Of a stretch of DNA of 64,000 nt, positions 41,690-53,900 are shown piece after piece. This DNA is from Beroe forskalii (Eukaryota; Ctenophora; Nuda; Beroida; Beroidae): NCBI GenBank assembly GCA_011033025.1, contig WFMF01000005.1, positions 1,116,001 through 1,180,000 on the forward strand. Direction: 5' to 3'. Below the pieces are notes generated by a model. It was not told the DNA's origin and made no database searches. It saw nothing but the letters and a program-made list of their open reading frames with translations. How positions within the stretch are numbered: the stretch's first letter is position 1; every line of letters begins with the position of its first letter. A program made the translations under genes and the position numbers.

Positions 41690-44110
41690 AAAGTAAAGTA
41701 AAGTAAGTATAATGGTATTAAACCATCTCTAATCGCATACCCAATTGATCAATAACAAATATTAACAATTATTTTGCACCATTTCACTCCGGTGCCCATT
41801 CCCTAGTAACATTAAAAAGCAATTTTACAGTAAACAAATAAGAAGTTACTCAATGTGATAAAATCAAATTTAACTTCCACAATGACAAAATACCAAAAAT
41901 GATAAAAACACTGAAAAGCCAGTAAAATAGTTAGTCAAATAAACATGGTCAAATAATACCACAAGGTAGAGTAAATAGAAAATATGCAATTTAATTTATC
42001 AAGTATAAATATTGATACCCTTCTTCTTGGCTACAAAAGGATTATTTCTTAAGAATTCATTGAACTTTAATTTGTTAGTTAAATAGTTAACGCCTTCAAT
42101 TTTATCAAGCACAACTGATGATATATACCAGAACTTACTAGGAGAGTGCATTTCAGTATTGTTCTTATAGTGATCTAATGAAACCTTAAACATGTCTACA
42201 CTAGATGCTTCTCGTACAGTTTTAGGTAAGTCATTCCAATAAGGTCTAACTCTCTCTGAAATAAATCCATCATTGACTTTAGTTACTTCTCTTGGCAGTT
42301 TGCTACAAGATTTTCTACAGGTTAGCAGGTTCCTTCTGCTTCTGCCTACTTTAAACCAAGTACTACCATAGTCTACTTTATCATTTAATACCTTAAAAGT
42401 TTCAATGAGGTCCCCTCTAATTCTCCTTTCAGCTAACGTAGTTATATTCAACCTGTCCAACCGCTCACTGTAAGGAAGTGTACCTATGCCATTAATTAGT
42501 CTCGTGAAACGACGCTGGACACCTTCCAGTTCCAAGATAGTACCCCAGTTCCCATGGTGAGCAACCGGACTCCAAAGCTGGACACAATACTCGAGCTTTG
42601 GTCTTATAAGCGCTTTATATATTTTCATCATGATATCCATTTCTTTAGCAATAACATTTCGACTTATCCAAGCTATGGTTTTATTTGCATCTTTGATACA
42701 CTTTTCTACATTACAATTCCAATCCAAATTTTCGTTCATGAAAACACCTAAATCCTTCTCTAAAGAGGTATCTTTCAGGACTATATCATTCAGTACATAC
42801 TCATTCTTAGGATTATTATTCATATTTATATGCATAACCTTACATTTATCAATATTAAATTTCAAAAGCCAAATTTCCTCCCATTTTTCGAGTGATCTCA
42901 AATCAACATTATTTTCATGGCATTGGGCTGCATTAAAAACAATCTTAAGGTCATCAGCAAAAACTTTACAAACACTCTTAATTTCTTCAGGCAAATCATT
43001 GATATAGATGACAAATAATAAGGGCCCTAATATTGATCCTTGAGGAACACCAGACTTGACCTTCCTAAAATCAGACAGCTCCCCCCTAACAACAGTTCTC
43101 ATAGTTCTATTAGATAAAAAGTCATTGATAATTGCCAAAGTGTTTCCCTTTATACCCAGATTTTCTAGTTTGATAAGAAGCCGGTGATGGGGCACGGTGT
43201 CAAAAGCTTTCATAAAATCTAGGTATAAAAGGTCAACAGGAGAACCTTCTTCAATTACAGAAATGATGTTGTCAACTGTTTCCAACAAATTTGATAAGCA
43301 TGACTTCTTAGAAACAAAACCATGTTGATCATTAGTTATTTCATTTTCAACAAATTCTAAAATGTGCTTTCTGACAAACTTTTCATAGATTTTACATAAT
43401 ATACATGTAAGTGAAACAGGCCTGTAGTTATATGGATTGTTCCTAGAGTCTTTCTTGTGAAGAGCTATAACGTGAGCTTCTTTCCACTTTTCAGGAATCT
43501 TAGCTTCCTTTGCACACTTATCATACAATAATGTTAGTGTACGAACAAAATCTTCATTGTCAGCAAGTGCCTTTAAAAGCTTTGGATGCACCTTATCAGG
43601 TCCAAAACTCTTATAAACATCAAGTTTTTTCAACTCATCATAAACATCAGAAAAGCTAATATCTATATCATTACATGTTTCAACATTCCCATTGTTGTAA
43701 CAAGCTTCTGGCAAAGGACCCTGAGGCTCTTCGACAAAGACTGAACTAAAAGCGTCAGCAAAACACTCAGCCGTATCATGATCATTTGTGGTTCTAGAGC
43801 CATTAGGCTTTACCAGATTAGTTACAACTTCCTTCACTTTATTACGAGATCTCAAATATGAAAAGAAAGCACGTGAGTTATACTTAAGATCTTTAGTAAC
43901 CTTTTTCTCATATTTAATTCTGGCATTACTCTCACATTTTTCAAAAATACATTGTTTTTCTAAGGCAATATTCCAATTATAGACAGAGGGGTTTATATCA
44001 AAATCATTCCAAGCCTTGTTTTTACCTCTTATAGCTCGTTTTAATGATCTGTTTACCCATGGTTTAAAAATCAACAACCAATAACCATTTGCTAAATTGG
44101 TACTCAAAAA
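41690..44110 (-). mobile_element. CR1/Jockey-superfamily LINE, 5'-truncated
   Basis: A minus-strand reverse transcriptase frame is followed by about 290 bp of 3' untranslated sequence and a short (CTTTA)n tail at 41708-41690, typical of how CR1-like LINEs end. Upstream of the frame there is no endonuclease; the sequence turns into a GC-rich foldback element within about 100 bp. The copy therefore looks 5'-truncated, as most LINE insertions are. Confidence 0.8.
41999..44107 (-). CDS. LINE reverse transcriptase, about 700 aa, uninterrupted
   Basis: One open frame covers the whole reverse transcriptase. Motifs in order: NYRPVSLTCILCKIYEKF, QHGFVSKKSCLSNL, LYLDFMKAFDTVPHHRLL, GVPQGSILGPLLFVIYINDL, and the catalytic FADD in KVFADDLKIVF. 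Then come the thumb-like EKDLGVFMNENLDWN and the C-terminal RPKLEYCVQLWSP and LEGVQRRFTRL. FADD and this C-terminal pattern place it in the CR1/Jockey superfamily. The enzyme copies the element's RNA at a nicked chromosomal target. The apurinic-type endonuclease expected upstream is missing, and the frame starts mid-linker (KPWVNRSLKRAIRGK), so this copy could not nick DNA on its own. The open frame over 2.1 kb means a young insertion. Confidence 0.9.
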   Translation of the reverse strand: MSTNLANGYWLLIFKPWVNRSLKRAIRGKNKAWNDFDINPSVYNWNIALEKQCIFEKCESNARIKYEKKVTKDLKYNSRAFFSYLRSRNKVKEVVTNLVKPNGSRTTNDHDTAECFADAFSSVFVEEPQGPLPEACYNNGNVETCNDIDISFSDVYDELKKLDVYKSFGPDKVHPKLLKALADNEDFVRTLTLLYDKCAKEAKIPEKWKEAHVIALHKKDSRNNPYNYRPVSLTCILCKIYEKFVRKHILEFVENEITNDQHGFVSKKSCLSNLLETVDNIISVIEEGSPVDLLYLDFMKAFDTVPHHRLLIKLENLGIKGNTLAIINDFLSNRTMRTVVRGELSDFRKVKSGVPQGSILGPLLFVIYINDLPEEIKSVCKVFADDLKIVFNAAQCHENNVDLRSLEKWEEIWLLKFNIDKCKVMHINMNNNPKNEYVLNDIVLKDTSLEKDLGVFMNENLDWNCNVEKCIKDANKTIAWISRNVIAKEMDIMMKIYKALIRPKLEYCVQLWSPVAHHGNWGTILELEGVQRRFTRLINGIGTLPYSERLDRLNITTLAERRIRGDLIETFKVLNDKVDYGSTWFKVGRSRRNLLTCRKSCSKLPREVTKVNDGFISERVRPYWNDLPKTVREASSVDMFKVSLDHYKNNTEMHSPSKFWYISSVVLDKIEGVNYLTNKLKFNEFLRNNPFVAKKKGINIYT

Positions 44111-44194
44111 TATGAAACTTATAAAACTATATATTTGTCGGTTGTGTTCAGGCTCTCACAATTGTAAAGCCTTAATTATAAATTTAATCTCTAA

Positions 44195-44767
44195 CAAGAA
44201 GTTGCCTTGCCTTGCCAGACGTCTGTGCGAGTCTGTGCGCGCGCAAGCGTGCGGAGGGGTTCCTAAGCCCGCATAGTTCCTAAGGCCTTGCTAAACACGT
44301 ATATCCCTGTGTGGGCTCGCGCGGCGCGCTTCGCCGCGTAGGGAAGCGCGCGGCGCGTACACACACCTATGCGGGCTTAGGAAACTTAGGTGGTTTCATC
44401 GTTCCGCGTCGATCGAATGGACTGATCAAATGAAAAACGCGCGCAATACACTTTTATGATGACGTCCGCGCAAAACAGCAATTGTGTGCGTTTTTCATTT
44501 GATCAATTCATTTGATCGACGCGGAACGATGCAGGTGCCTAAGGCCACATGGCATAAGTGTGTGTACGCGGCGCAACGCAGACAGGGATATACGTGTTTA
44601 GCAACCCGCATATGCATATGTGTGTGTATACGCGCTTGGCACTTCCTTACGGAAGCGCGCAGCGCGAGCTTGTCAGACGTTGTCTGACCCCTACGCCTTC
44701 GGCGGGCGCGCGCGCGTCCGCCAGCTTGCCAGACGTTGCCTAGTTCCTAAGCCCGCATAAGTGTGTG
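44195..44767. mobile_element. GC-rich foldback element
   Basis: An imperfect inverted repeat centred near 44465. The inner arms CATCGTTCCGCGTCGATCGA (about 44398) and their reverse complement ending at about 44530 match closely. The outer arms share CTAAACACGTATATCCCTGT, CCTAAGCCCGCATA and GCGCGCGG blocks in opposite orientation. GC content is far above the flanks. No coding capacity; ORFs across it are artefacts of the GC-rich arms. Confidence 0.65.
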
Positions 44768-45266
44768 TGTGGGAGACCCATGGTCCCCCTGTACGATGTA
44801 TTTGGGCTTATAGGTAGGTAGTATAATAGAGTGATAGATAGGGCGTCTTTTAGAGCTGTAGGGTAGATATTATAACATAGATAAGGCGTCTTTAGGTCTT
44901 AGAGTCTTAGGAAATCATAGGAGCATAGGCACTCATACGTTTTAGTTTAATAGATATAGAGGGCAGATGCACATTACATGATAGGTCTTAGGAAACTGTC
45001 ATACAAACGTCATTACTAGGTAATACGATACACTTTAGTATACGTCACATAACACAGCGGTAGAACGTATGGCAGTAAGTTTAGAAGTTCTCTACAGTGC
45101 GTTGCGGAGTAACGCGCTGTGTCAGTCACGTGACCCAGCACCTTAACAATGCGTAGCTCGCAGTAGCTGGTGGCTGGCGAAATGTTTTGTTGATACGTGG
45201 CTGATTCACGTCTTAGGAATAGGTTAGGGCCACGTATTCGTAGGTTTTCTTGAGAGTGTCCCACCG

Positions 45267-45375
45267 TAGTAGGATTTTACCCTACCCTCCGCCGCGCGCC
45301 ATTTTTCTCCTAGTCTGCAACACGACCCTCCAAATTTCCGAGTGTTGCGCGCTAGGGATGGGTGAAATCCATCTA
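45267..45375. mobile_element. 109-bp MITE inside the left LTR, 9-bp target duplication
   Basis: Absent from the right LTR at the matching place. Inverted ends TAGTAGGATTTTACCC and GGGTGAAATCCATCTA; flanked on both sides by GTCCCACCG (45258-45266 and 45376-45384). A 9-bp duplication fits Mutator-like elements. No coding capacity. Confidence 0.8.
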
Positions 45376-45560
45376 GTCCCACCGGCTATAAGGTGGAGCT
45401 CTTATAGTTATTTTATGAGTAATTGTAGGGTTCTTTAGAGTGTCCCACCGGCTATAAGGTGGAGCTCTTAAAGTCCTATTTTATAAGTAGTTGTAGGGTT
45501 CTTTAGAGTGTCCCACCGGCTATAAGGTGGAGCTCTTATAGTCCTATTTTATAAGTCCAG
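45376..45560 (+). repeat. 65-bp stem-loop repeat in the left LTR (three units)
   Basis: Units contain GTGTCCCACCGGCTATAAGG followed by TGGAGCTC; CCACC and GGTGG form a stem around GGCTATAA. A fourth, variant hairpin (CCGTC TTA GGCGG with the same GTGTCC / GGAGCT flanks) lies about 65 bp further on at 45615-45635. Confidence 0.8.
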
Positions 45561-48500
45561 TCCATATTGATATTCTACAGGATTAACATTGGTCAACATA
45601 GTTTTATAAGAAGTGTCCCGTCTTAGGCGGAGCTTCAAATAGAAATTACGTCTCCCGGCCAATGTCGAAATGATAGCTTTAATAGAAGTTATACGTATCT
45701 TTGTACGTATATTGATTATTTATACGTATCTATGTTGATTCTACATTTTATAACGGATACACTTGTTTTCGTTATTTATTTATGGTTGATATTGTGATTT
45801 TCGCCCCATGATTGAAGTCGTGGTGAAAATCACGCAATAGTACGTTTTGAGTATGGGCGACATATTAAAGTGATTAAAGTGGTGCCGGCCTATAATAAGG
45901 CGTAACGCATCCACCTTTTTGTTCTATTGTATTACTATTTGTAAGATTATTGCGACTGTGATCGTTCATACTTTCATATTCGATTTTAGGATTTTGTCAA
46001 ATTCAAAACATGCATTTTGCAAAATAGCCAAGTTATAAACTCAAAAGCCAATCAGGCATTTCCACCTTTTTATACACGAGTTTCTCTTTGTTTATTGACG
46101 AATGATCAATGATAGAATGCTAACTTGAATTATTACAATTTATACAGCTGCAGCACAGCATTATACTAAAATGGGGAGTTGAACTGTGTCGCAGTGAATC
46201 GCGCGACATGGACAGTCTGTATTCCCGGGTCATTAAAAGAACACGTGGCACGAACTTTAACGCGACCCTGATGATTACCGATTCTCATGCTTTGCCATAG
46301 ATTTAGATAACGATGATTAACATAGACCCTGAGATAACTGAGAGCAATGAATACGCCATATATAGTTTGTTTTGATACGTCATGAGGATAGCATAGTGTG
46401 CGAATTTTGTTACGTCAGAACCCCTGAGCCCTACGAGCTTACAGCTATAGATGAACCATACTTAAGCGATAAACCACCTATAACCCCAAAGCACCTGCTA
46501 TTCTATATTTTATCACATGTGGAGCCCTGCTGCTGGTTCTTTTTGATCGGGGGAGGCAGTCGTGCGATTTGCTGCGTTACACTTACAGAAAATCGAACTC
46601 CTTATTTTTTTTCTCCACTTATTTTTTTCCTGCCAGCAATTGCAGATGTTTTATTTCATTGTGTGCTGTTTTATTATTTTCAAGTTTTGATTTTTATGTA
46701 TGCAGCGTATAACTTTATTAACTTTACTCTGCTTTCACACTACAGAAGTAAATATTACGTTGATTTACAATATTCTTAATTTCTTATCTTGCAGCTTTAG
46801 ATAAGCAGAGACGCCTGGCAGCGTTCAGTACAGTCAAAGTTCCCGGTATATGAGAGTGATCAGCGTGATTGTGAAGAAAACGTCAGGTATTTAGAGAGAA
46901 GCATGCGTACGAGGGTGAGTTGAGAAGTTTGAGAGTTTTTTAGTTGGGGCCGAATTAGTTCGTTGCGGGTAGGTAAGGTATTGGGGCCGACAAGTTCGTG
47001 CGGGTTTTAAGTTATAATTTATGGGGGCCGACACCTTAAGTCGAGTTATAATGGAGCGATGGGGCAAATGGGACCCTAAAATTCTAAAGTCTGTATAGTT
47101 TTCATTTTAGCCGATTTCCATATAATTTTTTGCATAGATATACTCGCGATTGCCTGTAGATTGGTGTACTAACACCAAACTTCACCATTCCCTGCCCATT
47201 TTGTGGGTGTGGCCTCGTCCCGTTTGGCCAACCCTCATTTTAATTTCCTGTGAAAGTATGTCAAATGGGACCCACATAAATAGCCCAAATGGGATATCCC
47301 ATTTGACCAACTTCCAGTATCCCATTTAACATCTTGTATTTAAAACTAAATTTTTGGATGCCTGGATAGTAAAAATGAAATAGGAATAAATTTTTATGGT
47401 AAAATGATAAAGTTCAAACCATGTCCCAAATAAATAGAAAATTAGAAAAAGCATAGTTGGTCAAATGGGATATAGTAAAATGGTCAAATGGGATATCCTA
47501 TATTACAAATTCATAGTATCCCATTTAACAATCTATATGGCAATTCAATTTATGGCTAATTAACATATTAGACTATCATTTACCAACCAAAAACCCATCA
47601 ATCACTGGAGAATACATGATGACGAACAAATGCAATCAAACATATAAGGGAATGTTCCAATACAAATCATGTCATGATAGGAGCAAAACAAACAACATCG
47701 TTACTCATTGTTTAAGATTATGATACGTTTAAGACTATGATATTGATATGCGTTGTTAAGATTATGAAACGTGTGATTTATCATTAAGAATAAGCAGATA
47801 AGTGTGATTGATGATACGCGTGATTTGTAATACGTGAGATTATTTATGATACCTTGTTGTGATACGTTTTGAAATTTTAACGAGAAATTTGCATAATTTG
47901 AATTATGAGATTTTTGGAACGTCTTTAATTTATGTCAACGTCAGTTATGTATATGTTATGCGGCTATTGGGTCACGTTGAACGAGAAGGGAAATTTATAT
48001 TTTGGACCTAAGATTGGTGTTCTCCGTGAGATCGAGTCACGGGTCACCATTGACGCAGACTACCACTGTTGTTATGATGCGAAACTTGCCGGCGCAGCAC
48101 GTTACAAGATCTGCCGACCTATATATTTAAAGGGAACGGACATATTATGAAGATGTGAAGTATGATGAAGTTATGAAGAAGTTATGATGAAGTTATGGGG
48201 GATTTATGATATTACGATGATATGACGAAGTTATGAAGATTTTGAATAAAGTCCAGGGCCTAAAATTGATGATACGGGTGAAAATGGATCGGAAATGATA
48301 AAAATAAGGAAAATTAATTTTTGTGAGACATTCTTTTCTTTCGGCAGACTCACCAGAGTAGATCCAGAGCAGAATTGAGAGAGTGAAGTAAGACTGAGAG
48401 TGAAGTAGAATAGAGTGAAGTGAAGTGAAGTTGGGAAGAGGGATGAGCTCCTTATAATCCCAGCTTCAAACAGGAGGCAGTGGGTCCGCAAGGATCTGGG

Positions 48501-51123
48501 GGCACGTTAAAATCTTACTATAGTGCTGGAGAGATACTGAAGGCTCCCGTGTCTAGCAAATCATGAATTAACATGATACTGTGGTATCTTCTAGTCGGCC
48601 GTGTTGTCGGGCTGCCTGGCGTTTAATGCCTGGATTTAGACGGTCATCCCCAGGGTTAGACATGCACCCCCAGGCAAGTGGCACACGGTGGTACGTGGAC
48701 GACAGTCCTCACCTAAGCTGATGTAAACCCAGGCTTCAACCCCGATGATTAGGGATGTTATGGTTGATTGGGATATTATTTGGTTCCGGGGTAAATCTAT
48801 TTTGAACGATTAAATTTTGAACCTAAGATTGGTGGCTCTGTGAGATCGGTTCACGGGTCACTATACCATTAACAATACAAAAATTTGGGGGTTTACATCA
48901 GTGAACAGGCAAGGCAAGTGAAAACGGTCAAAGTTCATTGTTGTGAATGCAAGTCCACTTTGGATCAGACCGTCGGTGGAGACCAGGTGTGCCAACCCCA
49001 TGCACTGGTATCTCTGTCGCTACAGACTGGGTCACTTGCCGGTAGGATCACAATGCTATAAAACCCTTGTGTTCTACAAGGTTGCGTGTCCTGCTCAATG
49101 TACAGTCGGGCCTACATAAGCTAAAAGCGACCTGGTCAGTAGGGCCAAACAGTTAGTAAGCGAATGTAGCTATTGCGATCGAAGGAATTAAAAATTGAAC
49201 TTCGAGAACCAATAGGCAGTACTGCGTACTGTGGAAATGGGGTCGGCTCTGATTGCACCCGCCTTAGGGATTTAGGAATTTAATAAGTAGGAATTAAGGC
49301 AGGCGGGAGATCGAAGACCAGGAAGTGTTGTAAAGTATTTTGAAATTGGCGACGTTATGGGACGAGTAAGTTTTTATTTTTGAGTAGATAGGCAGGCATG
49401 AGTGCGAGTAATAATATTTGATAGTTAAAACGGTGTTAGGGGTGAAGAACGAGTTAGTATCGGGAGCGTTTGAGTGAAGAAATGAAGTTTTTAATGTCAG
49501 AAGTGAGAAGTGTTGACTTAGTGTTATAGTAGTGCGATCAGTAGTTGTTAGAGTGGTGAGAGAATTCGAATGAGTGAAGTGTTGAGAGAATTCAGGTGTC
49601 GTTATTTTATAAAGCTTTCGAAGAGTGTCAAGCAATTTTAATTTTTAGGCAATGTTTTAGATACAAATTTTTGGCCGTCTGAGGGCCCGGCCCTCGCCTG
49701 AGGCTGAAGGGCCCATAGGCCCTTCGTCATTATATTGATAATTTATTTCCATATCGCCCGAATATTCTTTCTCATAAAAATTTGTTACATAGGGAATTTG
49801 CTAATAGAATTTGGTGATTCGAAACTTTTAACACCTCTTAAAATTTAGGAATTTGTTGGTTACCATGGTGTAAATTTGGTTGGTAAATGGTCTGCTAAAT
49901 TTGTAGGGTAAATTCATTTGTCCTGGGAACCACAGAAAATTAGTGAGGGTGATTCTCCCTCCAGTCACTAGGTAGTAGGAAAGTTGCAAAATGAAGCGGG
50001 AGAGATAAGGTCTGTAATTTTAAAATTTTTAACACCCGGCTCTACCAGAGCTCCGGTGCTGGTAGGTACGGGTGATTTTCATAGGTAAACGGGAATAGGA
50101 TGTTACTGGAAAGGGGAAGTTGGGATAAACGGCAAATTTGGAAATTATATTAGCTCTGGGGACGACACCTGATTGAAAGAATGATAAAGTGAAGAGTGAG
50201 TGCGGAGGAAGAATAGAATGCCGGGTGCGAAATTATGTGATGTGACTGTGATGTGACGGTGCAGTGCGGTGCAGTGCAGTGCAGTACATTGGCACAGTGC
50301 AGGGCAGTGCAGTGCAGTGCGAAGATAGTGCGCACTAGGGGCGAAGTAACGAGTCCATTGAATAAGATTTTGAATGATTTGAGTTAATGATGAGTGAAAT
50401 TTTAAAGCTGTGACAGAGTGAGTGTGACTGTGACGTGGTGAGATACCGGGAACTGATATTTGTGGTAGGAGTGAGTTAAGTGACAAGTCCTGTGAGGGTT
50501 ATATTTAATATTTTCAAGTGCGTTACTGAGAGATATGAGAGAAGAAAGCCCTGAGAGCTGTAGAATTATCAGTAACTTACAATACTGTGGCTAGTTAGTG
50601 CCAGAAAATACAGGAATTAGTGCACAGGGAACGTGTTGTTATGAAAAGAACCCCATATTTTATTTTGGGATGTCAAAAAGTGCGTGAGAGAAAATAAAGA
50701 CATGGGACGCTACCACTGCCAGGGCTAACATAAAATTTAATCGTATAAATTGAGTAGTTTACAATAATCATGTAATAATAATGTGATGCACAATCCAAAG
50801 TTTGTGAAACCAAGATCATGTGCTTTGATCTTTTGATGTTGATGATTTAAAAGCGTGCATTGACACTAATTCAATATTTCATTTTTTATTTATTTTCAGA
50901 ATTACATCTAAATTTAGAATTAGTAACTAAGTAGTAACAAAGTAACCAAGTAATTAAGTAAGTACTTACAGAAGTGATAGGAAATAGAAATAGTAAGTAA
51001 GTAGCCTATAAGTAGTGATAAGTTGTTAGTAAGTACTATTAAGTAAGTCAGTCAGTAAGTAAGCTAGTTGTTAAGTAAGTAAGTCATTAAGTAAGTGCCT
51101 CAGAAGTATAATTGTAAGTCATT

Positions 51124-51990
51124 ATAATAAGCGGTTACATGTCATAAAATAGTGACCGTCGTCATCAAAATTTACATGGTCGAGGCGACAGCCGAGACCA
51201 AATTTCATTGGTTAAATTAAACTTTGAGGCGTGCCGAGTTCATTATCAAAGGTATACGGTCACAGCTGAGATCATGGAACCGGATTATACCCCGACCGGA
51301 AACAGCTGGTACCTTCTATTCTCTGATCAAACAACACTATTTATTCCCACTCGGGTCTGACGACCCTCGTCAGGATTCAACGCTTAAATAGATATTTGAG
51401 TGCTCCTTTATAAAATAAAATTTAATTTTTAGCTTTTTTGCACCGTTATTCAGTGGAGACCGTATAACCAAACTTACACGGTCGCTAAAACAAGCTTGGG
51501 AGGGGTATAATAAGCGGTTACATGTCGAAGTGGTGACCGTATACCGCAACTTACATGGTCGACTGTGTAAGTTGGATAATGGACGAGGCGTGCCGAGTTC
51601 ATTATCGAAGGTATACGGTCACAGCTGAGATCATGGAACCGGATTATACCCCGACCGGAAACAGCTGGGACCGACTATTCTCTGACCAAACAACAGTATT
51701 TCTTCCCACTCGGGTCTGACGACCCTCGTCTGGATTCAACGCTTAAGTAGATTTTTGAGTGCTCCTTTATAAAATCAAATTTCATTTTAAGTTTTTTTTG
51801 CACTGTAATTCAGTGGCGACCGTATAACCAAACTTACACGGTCGCTAAAACAAGCTTGGGAGGGGTATAATAGTTATTACAGTTCGTCATAAAAATAGTT
51901 TCAAGATTTCGTCATCAAAATTTACAAAAACTGCACGTGCACATGCCAAACTATTAAATTTCATTGGTTAAATTTTCTCATTGTCCAAAA
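51124..51990. repeat. Tandem repeat of about 375 bp, two full units and a partial third
   Basis: Both full units begin ATAATAAGCGGTTACATGTC (about 51126 and 51508), share CGTGCCGAGTTCATTATC and GACGACCCTCGTC, and end GGGAGGGGTATAATA. The partial third unit (51873-51990) keeps only the CGTCATCAAAATTTAC and AAATTTCATTGGTTAAATT blocks seen in the first. Lies inside the LTR relic. Confidence 0.75.
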
Positions 51991-52208
51991 TTTCCAAAAA
52001 TTACTGCGGTAAAGTACTAAGGTTCATTTCCTCCCATGGGTGCGAATATGCGCAGTGTCTGAGTTCCTGCTAAACTCTCAAGGGAGGAAAGGCTCTGATT
52101 ATGGGTGCTAGGAAATTTATTGCTCTAATCCAGATCCTTGGTTTTACGCGCGCGCGGCGTAGCTCCTTGTGACACATCTGGTTAGAGGAAGAACATTATC
52201 TCAAAATT

Positions 52209-52312
52209 TAAAGTTATGTTACGTATGAAGTTATGTTACGTATGAAACTATGTTACGTATGAAGTTACGTTACGTATGAAATTATGTTACGTATAAAATT
52301 ATGTTACGTATG
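52209..52312. repeat. 17-bp tandem repeat, six units
   Basis: AAGTTATGTTACGTATG and close variants, head to tail. Confidence 0.85.
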
Positions 52313-53319
52313 GATTTCAATAAATTGTTAAAGGCAATAACTTATAAAAGTTATAGCCAGCTATAAAAGTCTTCTGGAAATCATTCCTTCCGAAAATTTC
52401 TCAATTTTATGATTTCTAAAATTAGGCCAAATAAACGTACGTGCACAACATTTTCTTGCAGTTGTCGTACCAAACTTTTGTTACTCAAATTTGAAAGTCA
52501 ATTTCTTAATTAAAATGACGTTATCATGAGACTATAACTTATTTTTTTTGTAATTTGCTTATAATAGCTACTTTTAGCTCTCATTTTTGTTGGTTCATGT
52601 ATTATTTTTATCTGCAAGACACAGTACAGCTACGATACTGCTTATACATTGTTTTTCCAATTATGCACACGTTCCATTAGTCGTTTGAGCTTTAAATTGA
52701 TCAAGATTTGTGATCAAGGTTATGATCAGTATTCTTCATTTAATTTAATTGTAATTTGAGACATGATGAAAATCATGCAATATTAACAATCTCTCTGCAG
52801 ATCACACAGTCCTGAAACAGCAGTGAAAAGATTAACTTAACTCAAAATTTCAGAAGTGCCTGAAATAACTCCATAATACAAGGATGGAGAGGCAGTTTTA
52901 GTATTTTTGAAAATAATTTGAAGGCATAAAGCACAGTTAATCTGAAAGATTGGTTAAAATTTGAATTTAAAATATCAAGACATAAGACGCTAATTAAGTA
53001 CTAGTAGTTAAGTAGCTAATTAGTAATTAAATTTCTTTCTTTGTCTTTTGATTTATGAGTGGATTTATATGTTGATTTGTCAAAATTTGGGCATGTGTAA
53101 ATTTTTGGAGTATTGGGGAAATTTCGCGGCTCAACGCGAGAATTCAGCTGGCGAGACAGCGATAAGAGCGGAGGAAACGCTAAAGATTCCTAATCTCATC
53201 ATTCTGTGCACCATTCTATCCAAATCCATTCCAACAATTCAACAAAGAAAATCAGAGAACAGATGACTCTTCGAATCTCCTGTTACTCAACTATAAAAAC
53301 AGTCAAATACAGGATTACC

Positions 53320-53900
53320 CAACCGGATGTCTTGAATGTGCCCTAGGCACTATCATACAATGTGGACAAAAGGAAGGACCAATTCTACAGATGGCTACCC
53401 AATAAAGGACTACCCGACTGATGTCTTGAATGTGCTCCAGAGCACTATCATATAATGTGGACGGATGAAAGGAAAGTTCTACTTCTAAGCTTCTACCTAC
53501 CCTGTCAAACCGGAAGTCTTGAATGTGCATTGTCCCCAATGCACTATCCAACAATGTGGACGGAAGGAATGACAAGACCCCAAGAAATCACCTTGAAGAA
53601 AAACAACCCCTTACAACCTCAAAACTGGCGTGTTTAGAGTTCCCAGTTTACCAGATCTTGTAAAATCAAAATATGGGCGTGTTTAGAGTTCCCCATACAA
53701 GATCTCTAGATTCTCAAATAGATGCAAAATGTGTTTCCCAACACAAATCCACATCCATGGATCCTAAAGAAAATCTCATTCTTCTTTTTCGCAAAATACG
53801 GGCGTGTTTAGAGTTCCCCGTGAATGAGACAGGATCCCTCAAATTAAAGATGCCTAATTGACGAGCGTGTTTAGAGTTCCTCGTCAGCCTCTATAAAGCT
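53320..53900. repeat. Two repeat families side by side: 80-100 bp units, then spaced 20-bp motifs
   Basis: GTCTTGAATGTGC, a short stem on CCTAGGCACTATC-type sequence and CAATGTGGAC occur at about 53328, 53430 and 53514. Next come four copies of GGCGTGTTTAGAGTTCC at 53627, 53672, 53802 and 53864, separated by unlike sequence of 45, 130 and 60 bp. Confidence 0.7.

Larger units (their letters stand above)
44768..46517 (+). repeat. Left long terminal repeat
   Basis: 1,750 bp including a 109-bp MITE. Without the MITE it is the same length as the right repeat to within a few bases. Contains three 65-bp stem-loop units and a hairpin at about 45799-45838 (GTGATTTTC ... GAAAATCAC). Confidence 0.8.

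Noticed and set aside
42554-43982. Plus-strand frames opposite the LINE
   Set aside because: Antisense shadows of the reverse transcriptase.
46372-46779. 135-codon frame at the left LTR/interior boundary
   Set aside because: Starts inside the LTR, crosses its end and has no retroelement or host domain; a similar start exists in the right LTR without the rest.
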